A stretch of DNA of 64,000 nt from Lunatibacter salilacus (GTDB lineage Bacteria > Bacteroidota > Bacteroidia > Cytophagales > Cyclobacteriaceae), in assembly GCF_009797935.1 (NCBI RefSeq), contig NZ_VOLC01000030.1:1-64000 (forward strand), written 5' to 3'. Below, piece after piece: positions 8,905-17,070 of this stretch. Both the position numbers and the translations under genes were made by a program. The notes under the pieces were generated by a model, which saw only the letters and a list, made by a program, of their open reading frames with translations, did no database searches and was not told where the DNA came from. Each line of letters starts with the position of its first letter. The stretch's first letter is position 1.

Positions 8905-9438
8905 TTATTTTTTCTTAGGACGGAATACCTGGATCACCTCTGCATTTGCTTCCAAGAAAGGTCCTTCGATAAGGTCAATGCAGTAAGGAATAGCAGGAAA
9001 TACGGCATCGAGACACTGCCGTATCGCCGAAGGCTTTCCGGGTAGGTTGACAATCAGGCTTCGGTTTCTAATCCCCGCAGTCTGCCGGGAAAGGATCGCC
9101 GTCGGCACATAGGCCAAACTGACTTGACGCATCAGTTCGCCAAAACCAGGCATCATTTTTTGGCATACTGCCTCGGTGGCTTCCGGGGTAACATCGCGCA
9201 ACGCCGGACCTGTGCCGCCTGTAGTAACAATCAGGCAGCACCCCTCACCGTCGCTTAGTTCAACCATTGTCTGTTCCAACTGATCCTGCTCATCTGGGAC
9301 AACCCGATAGACAGGTTCCCAAGGAGAAGTAAGGTATTCACTGAGGGTGCGGATGATTTCTTTTCCGGATATATCCTCATATACATTGGCCGCGGCCCTG
9401 TCTGACGAAGTGATGATTCCAATTTTAATTTCTTGCAT
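8905..9438 (-). CDS. mog: Molybdopterin adenylyltransferase (MogA/MoaB family)
   Basis: Activates molybdopterin by adenylation before molybdenum insertion in Mo-cofactor synthesis. The 177-residue single-domain protein has the family motifs TTGGTGPALRDVTPEAT (about 71-87), PGFGELMRQVSL, and VNLPGKPSAIRQCLDAVFP, plus IITSSDRAA at the N-terminus. It could be MogA or the paralogous MoaB; the sequence alone does not decide. No other moa/moe genes are in the window. ATG start, monocistronic in appearance; the ChaN-like gene follows 57 bp downstream on the same strand and could be co-transcribed. Confidence 0.9.
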   Translation of the reverse strand: MQEIKIGIITSSDRAAANVYEDISGKEIIRTLSEYLTSPWEPVYRVVPDEQDQLEQTMVELSDGEGCCLIVTTGGTGPALRDVTPEATEAVCQKMMPGFGELMRQVSLAYVPTAILSRQTAGIRNRSLIVNLPGKPSAIRQCLDAVFPAIPYCIDLIEGPFLEANAEVIQVFRPKKK

Positions 9439-9536
9439 GACATGATGTTTTCAAGGATTAATCCAAAACCTGTTAGTGTTGGGCAACCCCCGCTAATTGT
9501 ATTAACTTTGTTTCAAAGTAACGGATTTTTATCGGG

Positions 9537-10379
9537 ATGAAAAACAAACGATTTACCAATGAGATAAGCAACTCGGATCCGAATATCGATTGGCACCGAA
9601 TTGCTTTTCTCCTGACTTTTCACTGCTTTCCCTGGGACATGGAAAAGGCCCTTGAATTTGCTCTTTTCCGGACATTCGGGATACCTGCTATTTCGAAATT
9701 GTTGGTTGCCACGGGCGAATTTACCGAAAGGACACGTAAGCGCTATGATGATACCGAACTGATCCTCTATGAGATCCTTGAAAACGGCATGGATAGCGAG
9801 CGGGGGAGTCAGGCGATCGCCCGAATGAATGCCATGCATGGAAGGTTTCGTATAGCCAATGATTCCTATCTGTATGTGCTTTCAACCTTTATTTTCGAAC
9901 CTATACGTTGGATGGATAAGTTTGGGTGGAGACCCTTCACCCAAAAGGAAAAAGAAGCCACCTTTATCAATTATTTCGAATTGGCCAAACGGATGGGGAT
10001 TCAGCATGTGCCGGCTAGCTTGGATGAGTTTGAAGTATTCAACCGAAACTACGAGAGGGAACATTTTAAGTATGATCCTGCAAACCGTTTGGTGGGTCTA
10101 AAGACATTGGATCTTTTACTTAGTTTTTATCTGCCCAGCTGGTTAATACGGTTCTCCCGGCCCACGGCAATTTCATTGATGGATCCTCCACTTCGGAAGG
10201 CCATGGGATTTGAAAATCCTCCATTACTACTCGAAAAGATAATCTTAGCCGGCATGAAAACCCGGGCGGCATTCTTAAGATTTCTACCTGAATCTACTAA
10301 ACCAAAACTTGGAACTCTAAAAAAACGCCATACCTATCCAAACGGGTACGAGATACAGGAGTTAGGTACCTTTCGATAA
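9537..10379 (+). CDS. Oxygenase MpaB family protein (DUF2236)
   Basis: 280-residue protein of the MpaB / rubber-oxygenase-like catalytic-domain family (DUF2236). Recognisable stretches are FCPWDMEKALEFALFRTFG-like at 36-52, the helix RMNAMHGRFRIANDSYLYVLSTF with its conserved His and Tyr, and WRPFTQKEKEATFINYFELAKRMGI. Members are all-helical proteins, some haem-dependent, that cleave or oxidise hydrophobic substrates. The substrate here is unknown and no signal peptide is visible. Next on the same strand is the secreted protein at 10826. The DUF5522 mini-gene lies antisense between them. Confidence 0.75.
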   Translation: MKNKRFTNEISNSDPNIDWHRIAFLLTFHCFPWDMEKALEFALFRTFGIPAISKLLVATGEFTERTRKRYDDTELILYEILENGMDSERGSQAIARMNAMHGRFRIANDSYLYVLSTFIFEPIRWMDKFGWRPFTQKEKEATFINYFELAKRMGIQHVPASLDEFEVFNRNYEREHFKYDPANRLVGLKTLDLLLSFYLPSWLIRFSRPTAISLMDPPLRKAMGFENPPLLLEKIILAGMKTRAAFLRFLPESTKPKLGTLKKRHTYPNGYEIQELGTFR

Positions 10380-10426
10380 TCAAGTCCACAAGGATTAAAG
10401 CTTCACTTTATTGGATAGGCACCTGT

Positions 10427-10609
<183 letters not shown>

Positions 10610-10733
10610 TTAATAACAGCGGTTTGTCTTTAATAGTTTTTTTAAAATTTCTTTAGCGAAAATCAACATTTTTTCCTGTCTTTCCGTCTATTGGATGTAT
10701 CTCATTTATTTAAACAATTTATTTTACACTTTC

Positions 10734-10829
10734 ATGAAATCGAGCATGAGGAAAATCTCACACAGTGGGACGATTATAATCCATGCGAGATTCCATGTGA
10801 CCTCTAAAAAACAATTTATAAACACATGA
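10734..10829 (+). repeat. Single unit of the mini-ORF palindromic repeat (family P)
   Basis: One repeat unit in the orientation of the following gene. It begins CATGAAATCGAGCATGA and ends GCGAGATTCCATGTGACC, then a 23-nt A-rich leader up to the ATG of the secreted-protein gene. Its ends are inverted repeats (CATGAAATC / GATTCCATG). It contains an uninterrupted 31-codon frame starting MKSSMRKISHSG and containing HARFHV, whose TGA overlaps the next ATG (ATGA). An internal stem TGAG/CTCA replaces the TGACG/CGTCA of other units, a compensatory change. Related arrays lie at 38 and 47.6 kb. Confidence 0.8.
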
Positions 10830-11272
10830 AAAAAAATTTGTTAGTCCTACTGTTTTTGGGGATGTTTGGTTTGGAAGCATTCGCCCAACAAGAATTTAAA
10901 ATCATTACGGTTGTAGAGTCCATCGTTCCAATGGGCATAGGAAGGTCCCGCATCATCGATAGCCAAACTCAAAGCAATTATGAGGAATTCACCACCGACA
11001 GAACCGATGGAAAGAAAAGCAATCAAAAAGAAATCAGCCGTTCGGATATCAAAGTCGATGAACTGGAAGAAACTAAGCTGTTGAACTTTTTCAGTGCCAC
11101 AGGGATCAACTTTCAGAACATCGCATCCAATGACGCGGTGATCGCCTCCAAAGTGAATACAATGGTCGCAGATGGATGGAAACTTACCTTCGTCACCAGT
11201 GGAGTTGAGAGTAATGCCGGAGCTGATGACGGCCAGGGGATTTTTATTACCCGATTGTTTTTTTCCAGATAG
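10826..11272 (+). CDS. Secreted protein of unknown function
   Basis: 148-residue protein with a clear signal peptide (MKKNLLVLLFLGMFGLEAFAQ). I do not recognise a family. The mature part is polar and mixed alpha/beta. Its C-terminal segment MVADGWKLTFVTSGVESNAG..GIFITRLFF resembles the 'gWkl..v.s' ending of small Bacteroidota secreted proteins that carry a DUF4177-like fold; this is a weak inference. Its ATG overlaps the stop of the mini-ORF repeat unit upstream. A bidirectional terminator follows. Confidence 0.75.
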   Translation: MKKNLLVLLFLGMFGLEAFAQQEFKIITVVESIVPMGIGRSRIIDSQTQSNYEEFTTDRTDGKKSNQKEISRSDIKVDELEETKLLNFFSATGINFQNIASNDAVIASKVNTMVADGWKLTFVTSGVESNAGADDGQGIFITRLFFSR

Positions 11273-11298
11273 AATCACAAAAAACGGCTCTAAATGCT

Positions 11299-11330
11299 AA
11301 AAAGGATGGCGTCACCGCTATCCTTTTTTT
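11299..11330. terminator. Bidirectional terminator between convergent genes
   Basis: AAAAAGGATGGCG (from 11299) pairs with CGCTATCCTTTTT around a TCAC loop, with one G-T wobble. A-runs and T-runs on the two sides make it usable from both strands. The TAG stop of the minus-strand metallophosphoesterase gene lies inside the hairpin. Confidence 0.85.
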
Positions 11331-12574
11331 AATTCCAATACCGTAATTTCCGGCCAGATCCCCACCCTTCCCGAAAAGGCATGGAAGCCAAAGCCCCGAT
11401 TTACATAAAGAAATCTCCCTGCTTGCTCAGCCAGTCCAGCCCAGTTGGGGTATCGGTACTGTGCGGGACTCCATTTGACAATGGGTGTTTCTATGCCAAA
11501 CTGCATCCCATGGGTATGTCCGCTGAGGGTGAGGTGTATATTTTTCGGATTGTTTTTGACCTCTTCGTCCCAATGGGAAGGATCATGGGAAAGCAGAATC
11601 TTAAAATCCTGCGGAGAGGTATTGTTCAGTGCCTTTTCCAAATCCCCTTTGGCATGAAACCCAACCCCCCAATTTTCCACACCAAGGAGCGTTATTTTCT
11701 GCCCATCCTTCTCCAGGACCACATGTTCGTCCAACAGCAATCGATACCCTAATCGCTCATGCTGTTTCTTGAGGTTTTCAAAGTTTCTTTCCTTGGCTTC
11801 TTTGCTTGGCCAGGACACATAATCCCCATAATCGTGGTTTCCCAAGATGGAGAACTGTCCATAAGGTGCCTTGATTTTACTGAATCCCTCCAGCATGGGT
11901 TCTATTTCTTCCGCTTTATGATTGACCAGATCCCCAGTGAATACAAAAAGATCCGACCCTTGACCAGCTGCCAAATCTATCCCACGCTGAACAGCTTTAT
12001 AGTCTTTAAAACTACCCGCATGGATATCGGATAATTGAGTGATAGTAAAGCCATCAAATGCTTCTGGCAAATCTTTAAAATAAATTGTTTGGCGAATTAC
12101 CTTGAAATTATATTTTCCTTTCAGAATCCCATAAACAAATCCAGAAAAGGGAATAACAGCCACCGCAAATGCAACTTGGCTTATAAATTTTCTCCTATCC
12201 GGCAAATGGCTTGCATCTACATCTGCTTTTCCCCGCAGATAACTTATTCCTGAAGAAACTGCCCTATAAATGTCCTCCCCGAATAGAAATAAAATGATTG
12301 TGATTTGGGTGACAGTAACAGTTAGAAATAGATTTAATACTTTCTGGGAATCCGTACTGATCTGTCCCTCTCTTGAAATTCTAAAAAAAGTAAAAATTAT
12401 CCAAAGCGTAATACCTCCGAACACCAACCAATAGGTAGCCATCAGTATCAATCTTGGCCGGTTGCTTTCCCAGGATTGAAACAGCGTTTTAAAACCTTGA
12501 AAGGTGTACCAGTTTAAAAAACAACTAAACAGAAAGATTGTAAGAATAAAAATAACTGGTCCGAGATTGTTCAT
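11318..12574 (-). CDS. Membrane-anchored metallophosphoesterase
   Basis: 418-residue protein. Four hydrophobic segments fill roughly the first 130 residues. A YkuE-like calcineurin-type phosphoesterase domain follows, with all metal-ligand blocks: LSDIHAGSFKD, VFTGDLVNH, ILGNHDYGDY, LLSHDP and LSGHTHGMQFG. Such proteins hydrolyse phosphodiesters or phosphomonoesters, often on lipids such as UDP-diacylglucosamine, on the periplasmic or cytoplasmic face. The substrate is not determined by sequence. It follows the Anbu cluster in the same direction after a 59-bp gap but is probably separate. Confidence 0.88.
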   Translation of the reverse strand: MNNLGPVIFILTIFLFSCFLNWYTFQGFKTLFQSWESNRPRLILMATYWLVFGGITLWIIFTFFRISREGQISTDSQKVLNLFLTVTVTQITIILFLFGEDIYRAVSSGISYLRGKADVDASHLPDRRKFISQVAFAVAVIPFSGFVYGILKGKYNFKVIRQTIYFKDLPEAFDGFTITQLSDIHAGSFKDYKAVQRGIDLAAGQGSDLFVFTGDLVNHKAEEIEPMLEGFSKIKAPYGQFSILGNHDYGDYVSWPSKEAKERNFENLKKQHERLGYRLLLDEHVVLEKDGQKITLLGVENWGVGFHAKGDLEKALNNTSPQDFKILLSHDPSHWDEEVKNNPKNIHLTLSGHTHGMQFGIETPIVKWSPAQYRYPNWAGLAEQAGRFLYVNRGFGFHAFSGRVGIWPEITVLELKKG

Positions 12575-12633
12575 GCGAATTTGATTTACCTTGTAGTTAA
12601 TCGAAAAAATACCAAAAAGGTTTCTTTATTCCC

Positions 12634-13491
12634 TTAGACAATGGAGATGGTGACCTTAGCATCCAAGGTAGAAGTTGAAGGCTCATCCCCTCCCACTGTT
12701 CCATGAACAGGAAGGGTACGGCTAGGGTGATTACTACAAGCCAGTGGAATATAGTGCTCGTCTGTTAGCAGACCCAAGTTCGGATCTACCCCTACCCACC
12801 CCGCTCCGGGGATATAGGCTTCAACCCAAGCATGTAACTCATTGCCCTCATCCAACTCCGGATTAAATGCATACCCGCTGACATACCTGGAGGCGAGCCC
12901 AACCGAACGCAGTAGTTGAATCATCATCCAAGACAAATCCCGGCAGGAACCCTTCTTTATTTGGAAAGTATAATCAGGGCTCCATACATCCTCTTCCATT
13001 CGGATAATATGATCCCAATTTATATGAATATCTCCAGCCATGGACATCAAAAAAGACAGGGGATTGGTATCCTTCAAGTGTTTTTTAGCAAAGTCGGCCA
13101 GTTCAATATTTTCCTCAAACTTTAGATAGGGCATCAACAACACCCGCTCTTCCTCCTGATAGTGAAATACAGGCAATTTTGCAGCATTTATCTGCTTAAT
13201 AAAATCTACGTCTATCAAAAACCCAAAAGGATTAAAGGAACCAACTTCCAATTCCATGTTTACCAAGATCTCCAGCTTTTCGGTAAATCCGGTAAACCAA
13301 ACTTGAAAGTAGGGATTTCCTTCTAAGCTAAACCTTTCGTTGATTCCCAGAGGGGTTGGGGTTACTTCTATGTCGTAGGAAAGTAACTTTATATTGTCAC
13401 GTTGTAGTGGCTTGAGGAATAACGTGTGCGGATTGAGTTGAACGGTGCGGTCGTAGGTATAAAGTGAATGGTGTACGATATTCAGTTTCAT
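12634..13491 (-). CDS. Transglutaminase-like peptidase of the Anbu cluster
   Basis: 285-residue protein with the bacterial transglutaminase-like N-terminal beta domain (MKLNIVHHSLYTYDRTVQLNPHTL) and the papain-like core. The catalytic triad is visible: Cys183 in KKGSCRDLSW, His220 in NELHAWVEA and Asp236 in VGVDPNLG. COG1305 proteins of this type nearly always travel with Anbu, alpha-E and ATP-grasp genes. They may form or cleave isopeptide/peptide bonds. The ATG is preferred over a TTG 40 codons upstream because it gives the family N-terminus. The 123-bp gap to anbu shows no gene. Confidence 0.9.
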   Translation of the reverse strand: MKLNIVHHSLYTYDRTVQLNPHTLFLKPLQRDNIKLLSYDIEVTPTPLGINERFSLEGNPYFQVWFTGFTEKLEILVNMELEVGSFNPFGFLIDVDFIKQINAAKLPVFHYQEEERVLLMPYLKFEENIELADFAKKHLKDTNPLSFLMSMAGDIHINWDHIIRMEEDVWSPDYTFQIKKGSCRDLSWMMIQLLRSVGLASRYVSGYAFNPELDEGNELHAWVEAYIPGAGWVGVDPNLGLLTDEHYIPLACSNHPSRTLPVHGTVGGDEPSTSTLDAKVTISIV

Positions 13492-13614
13492 CAGGATAGT
13501 TGGTCCAAGTGGGGTCATGCTGTGACCTGCAGTATTCCAAATATAGGCAGGGGAATAAAATGCCTTTTGCAAAACTGATGTTTTACTTTGCTTCTTTATA
13601 CTACCTACCAAAAA

Positions 13615-14355
13615 TCATTCCCCGTCTTCAATTTCTTCGTGCTGAAATGCTTTGTTCAACACATTTGCCGGAAGCTTGTTGATGGCTTCTTTAAGACAGT
13701 TGTTCCAGTACTCGGAGATATGGTGAAGTTCGTGTTGTTCAAACCGGTTTTCTACGATGTTATATGTATCATTTTCAAGAATAACTGTATCGATGGGATA
13801 ATCGACGTCGTTGGCACTTATTCGTGTTGCGTCAAATGCCAAGAATGCGCTCTTCAAGGCGAATTCCAAAGGTTCGTCAAATTTCAGTGATCGGCGCAAC
13901 ACTGGATTTCCAAATCCGGTGTTACCGATAATGACGAAGGGAGTACCCTGCCTTATCTCGATCCAATTGCCCTCCGGATACAGCATAAATAGCTTGGGTT
14001 CTTTGTCCTCTTCCAATTGACCGCCGATGATGGAATAGAGATTGAAATTAAGGCCTGATTCCGCCAATGAGGTTTTATCCTCTTTGGCGACACGTTTTAC
14101 TTGGTCGGCAAATCCGTTAACGGCTTTGTACATTTTGTCAAAGGACGCGTCCTCTTTTTCTATCAGCTCCCCAAAATAGGTAATGGCCTTGTCCCTTACA
14201 GAACGGAGGCCTGAAGTCATGATAAAGAAGGAGTGGTTCCTTCGGTTGACTGTATATAGCTTCTTGGAGGTGGTGGTGTCACTTCCTGAAGTAATCCGGG
14301 TATCCGCCAACCCCACTATCCCATACTTCGTTTTGATTCCAATACAAAATGTCAT
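13615..14355 (-). CDS. Anbu (bacterial proteasome-homologue) peptidase
   Basis: 246-residue Ntn-hydrolase of the Anbu/BPH family, a self-assembling relative of the 20S proteasome beta subunit. After removal of Met1 the nucleophile would be Thr (MTFCIGIKTKYGIVGLADTRI). An Asp sits at position 17 counted from that Thr, and a KK pair sits at 30-31 near where the catalytic Lys is expected. Its ATG overlaps the alpha-E stop codon (ATGA), indicating translational coupling. It is the second-to-last gene of the four-gene cluster. The substrate of Anbu is unresolved in the literature. Confidence 0.92.
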   Translation of the reverse strand: MTFCIGIKTKYGIVGLADTRITSGSDTTTSKKLYTVNRRNHSFFIMTSGLRSVRDKAITYFGELIEKEDASFDKMYKAVNGFADQVKRVAKEDKTSLAESGLNFNLYSIIGGQLEEDKEPKLFMLYPEGNWIEIRQGTPFVIIGNTGFGNPVLRRSLKFDEPLEFALKSAFLAFDATRISANDVDYPIDTVILENDTYNIVENRFEQHELHHISEYWNNCLKEAINKLPANVLNKAFQHEEIEDGE

Positions 14356-15332
14356 CCTTGCCTGTTCGTTTGACTGACAAAGTTATCCTTTATTTGAAAG
14401 AAATTATCATTTATTTTATTGGAGATCTCGTTAGTTTTTTTCAGCAGGTGCTCCAAATATTCATGAAGTCCGTTTCCAATGATATTTCTCACGTCATCAA
14501 ACTCCAATTTGGATCTTAATTCTCCCATTGCTTTTTCCGCACTGTTGGAGTAGCCTGACCCGTTGGACCCTGAGATTTTCATCAAGCAGGACTCGGCTTC
14601 CCGGAGGCAGTAAAAGACGGACCTTGGGAAATATTTGTTCAGCACCAAAAATTCTACTACCCCAAGCGGGTCGATGTTACCGTAGAGTCTTCGGTAAGTG
14701 TTGAAAGCCGTGACAGACTTCAGCAGCGCCATCCAGTGAAGGAAGTCCAAGGGTGTTCCCACTTCGTCGCTAGATGGAAGTAAAATATGGTACTTGACAT
14801 CCAAGATTCGGGCAGTTTTGTCCGCCCGCTCCAGAAACTGTCCCAACTGCCGAAAGTGCCAGCCTTCGGTTCGCGCCACAGTATTGTCGGCCAGACCATA
14901 AAGAAGCAAGATTTGACACTTTACACTCTCGAAGAAAGCCCTTGGATCCTCCTTCGCCCATTCTCGTTTTTCAGCTCCTTTTTTTACGAAATGATAGGTT
15001 TCATTAAGTTTTTCCCAAGTTTCTTTAGTTAGGTTTTCTCGAATGATCCTGGCGTTCTCACGCGCAAAAGTGATGGATGAAATCAGCGAGTTTGGATTAT
15101 CCGTATCAAACGCCAAAAACCGGATCACTTCCTTCTTAGTGAATGAATTATGCTTGGCTCTGAACAATTCATCGTCCCCGGTTGCCATTATAAGGGGTTC
15201 CCACTGCTCTTGAAGATCGCCCGGGAGGTCTAGCATCAGGTTGAAGTTTACATCGATAAAACGGGCATAATTTTCGGCACGCTCCAGGTATCTGCCTAGC
15301 CAGTATATGGAATTAGCTACTCTACTTAACAT
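14352..15332 (-). CDS. Alpha-E domain-containing protein
   Basis: 326-residue all-helical protein of the alpha-E family (COG2307). It begins MLSRVANSIYWLGRYLERAENYARF, the family hallmark, and contains FLERADKTARILDVKYH and the distal EYLEHLL. The family has no established biochemical activity but is strictly associated with circularly permuted ATP-grasp enzymes, transglutaminases and Anbu. The ATG chosen lies 11 codons inside an upstream TTG and matches the conserved N-terminus. It starts 11 bp after the ATP-grasp stop and ends in ATGA overlap with anbu. Confidence 0.92.
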   Translation of the reverse strand: MLSRVANSIYWLGRYLERAENYARFIDVNFNLMLDLPGDLQEQWEPLIMATGDDELFRAKHNSFTKKEVIRFLAFDTDNPNSLISSITFARENARIIRENLTKETWEKLNETYHFVKKGAEKREWAKEDPRAFFESVKCQILLLYGLADNTVARTEGWHFRQLGQFLERADKTARILDVKYHILLPSSDEVGTPLDFLHWMALLKSVTAFNTYRRLYGNIDPLGVVEFLVLNKYFPRSVFYCLREAESCLMKISGSNGSGYSNSAEKAMGELRSKLEFDDVRNIIGNGLHEYLEHLLKKTNEISNKINDNFFQIKDNFVSQTNRQG

Positions 15333-15343
15333 GTTGGTTGGTT

Positions 15344-16777
15344 TTAGTCGTTGAATAATACCCAAGTGTCTTTACTACCTCCACCTTGGGAGCTGTTGAC
15401 CACCAGAGACCCTTTCTTTAAGGCTACCCGGGTAAGGGCGCCTGGGATCACTTCGATGTCACTACCATAAAGAATATACGGCCTTAGGTCGACATGTCGA
15501 CCTTCAATGGATTTGTTGTCTATTATGGTCGGTACGGTAGATAAGGACAGGGTGGGCTGAGCAATATAATTGGTAGGGTTGGACTTGATCAATTGTCGGA
15601 ACTTTTCATGCTCCTCTTTGGTGGCTTTTGGCCCAATCAGCATTCCATATCCGCCAGCGGCGTTGGTTTCCTTCACCACTAAATCAGCGATATTTTCAAG
15701 CACATACTTTCTATCCTGCTCTTCCCTGCAAAGGTATGTCGGCACGTTAGACAGAATAGGTTCTTCATTCAGGTAATATTTGATGATACGTGGCACATAG
15801 GCATATACTGCTTTGTCATCGGCCACTCCGGTTCCGGGGGCATTTGCAATGGCTATATTGCCAGCTTTGTACGCTTCAAAAAGCCCCGGTACTCCCAGCA
15901 TAGAATCCGGTCTGAACGCCAGAGGATCCAGATATACATCGTCTATTCTTCGGTAGAGCACATCTATCTGCTCCAGCCCGTGGGTAGTTTGCATGTAAAC
16001 ACGTTTGTCTTTAACGACCAGGTCCAGTCCGCTTACGAGTTCCACGCCCATTTGCTGGGCGAGATAAGAATGTTCAAAATAAGCCGAATTGTGAATTCCT
16101 GGAGTAAGAACTCCAATGACGGGTTTCTGCTTGTCTGAAAGATGCTGCAGCATATTCAGCAGTTTGGTCGAATAATCAGAAACAGGCCGTACACCTAGTC
16201 TGTTAAAGAGATTTGGAAAGGCCCGCTTTATGATTTCCCTACTTTCCAACATATAAGACACCCCGGAAGGACATCTCAAATTGTCTTCCAAAATAAAGTA
16301 CGCCCCAGTTTGGTCTCTAACCAAGTCAGTCCCTGTAATATGACACCAGATTCCTTTTGGAGGGGTAATCCCAATGCAGGGTTCCAGGTAGTCTTTACTT
16401 CCCAAAATCAAATCCTCTGGGACCACTTTGTCCTTAAGGATTTTTCTTTCGTTATATATATCCTGCAAAAAAAGGTTTAAGGCATGAATCCGTTGTTTCA
16501 GTCCTCTCTCCAGGATTTGCCATTCGCTACCCGGAATGATCCGTGGGATTATATCCAAATGAAGGATTTTCTCTACCCCCTGCTTGTCGTGATACACATT
16601 GAAGGTCATTCCCATAGCCATCTGGGCCTTATCGGCAGAAAATTGTAACCTACTGAGACGCTTCTGGGGGGTACTGGTAAGAAACTCATGGAAAAGCTGG
16701 GCATGAGGCCTCACATTGCCGGAGGCGTCATACATTTCATCATAAATCGCCGGATGATGGTCTTTTTCTATCTTCAT
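15344..16777 (-). CDS. Circularly permuted type 2 ATP-grasp protein
   Basis: 477-residue member of COG2308 (circularly permuted ATP-grasp, formerly DUF404/DUF407). Characteristic blocks are IYDEMYDASGNVRPH, the GVTFNVY-like GMTFNVYHDKQGVEKILHLD, RCPSGVSYMLESRE, VYRRIDDVYLDP and NAAGGYGMLIGPKA. ATP-grasp enzymes ligate a carboxylate to an amine or thiol, so it probably makes the peptide-like product handled by the cluster. It is the first gene of the Anbu operon, with a plausible promoter upstream. The ATG is used; a TTG 17 codons earlier gives an unlikely extension. Confidence 0.92.
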   Translation of the reverse strand: MKIEKDHHPAIYDEMYDASGNVRPHAQLFHEFLTSTPQKRLSRLQFSADKAQMAMGMTFNVYHDKQGVEKILHLDIIPRIIPGSEWQILERGLKQRIHALNLFLQDIYNERKILKDKVVPEDLILGSKDYLEPCIGITPPKGIWCHITGTDLVRDQTGAYFILEDNLRCPSGVSYMLESREIIKRAFPNLFNRLGVRPVSDYSTKLLNMLQHLSDKQKPVIGVLTPGIHNSAYFEHSYLAQQMGVELVSGLDLVVKDKRVYMQTTHGLEQIDVLYRRIDDVYLDPLAFRPDSMLGVPGLFEAYKAGNIAIANAPGTGVADDKAVYAYVPRIIKYYLNEEPILSNVPTYLCREEQDRKYVLENIADLVVKETNAAGGYGMLIGPKATKEEHEKFRQLIKSNPTNYIAQPTLSLSTVPTIIDNKSIEGRHVDLRPYILYGSDIEVIPGALTRVALKKGSLVVNSSQGGGSKDTWVLFND

Positions 16778-16891
16778 GCAAATAGGTTTTGGTCTGTTAT
16801 TGGTTATTATGGGAGCTTCGTCTCCCAACGGGTTGAATTTGGAGAATCATTTTTAGCTCTTAAAAGCTGCCTATCTACCTCATAATGAATG

Positions 16892-16923
16892 TAAACATAC
16901 ATCTTTTTTAAGATTTTGCTCAA
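16892..16923 (-). promoter_or_regulatory. Candidate promoter of the Anbu operon
   Basis: On the minus strand, TATGTTTA (close to the Bacteroidota -7 box TAnnTTTG) lies 21 nt downstream of a TTGAGC -33-like box. It is about 115 bp before the ATP-grasp ATG. The rest of 16778-17032 is A+T-rich and has no gene. Confidence 0.35.
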
Positions 16924-17032
16924 GATCTCCGTTTTAACAGCATATAATTTAGCTCTTAAATTCCAATAAAGCAAAAAAAATAATCTACTTCAATTTTAAA
17001 CCAAAATAAGAAACTCGCCCGCATAAAAATAG

Positions 17033-17070
17033 AAATTGGGTGATTTTTCCAACCAAAACCACCCAATTTT
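17033..17070 (-). terminator. Terminator after ptrB
   Basis: AAATTGGGTG/CACCCAATTT stem of 10 bp around a 17-18-nt loop, immediately after the ptrB stop, with T-rich sequence on the distal side for minus-strand transcription. Confidence 0.7.

Noticed and set aside
13492..13611. 40-codon TTG-initiated extension of the transglutaminase
   Set aside because: The ATG at 13491 starts exactly at the conserved N-terminal domain; the extension has no family similarity.
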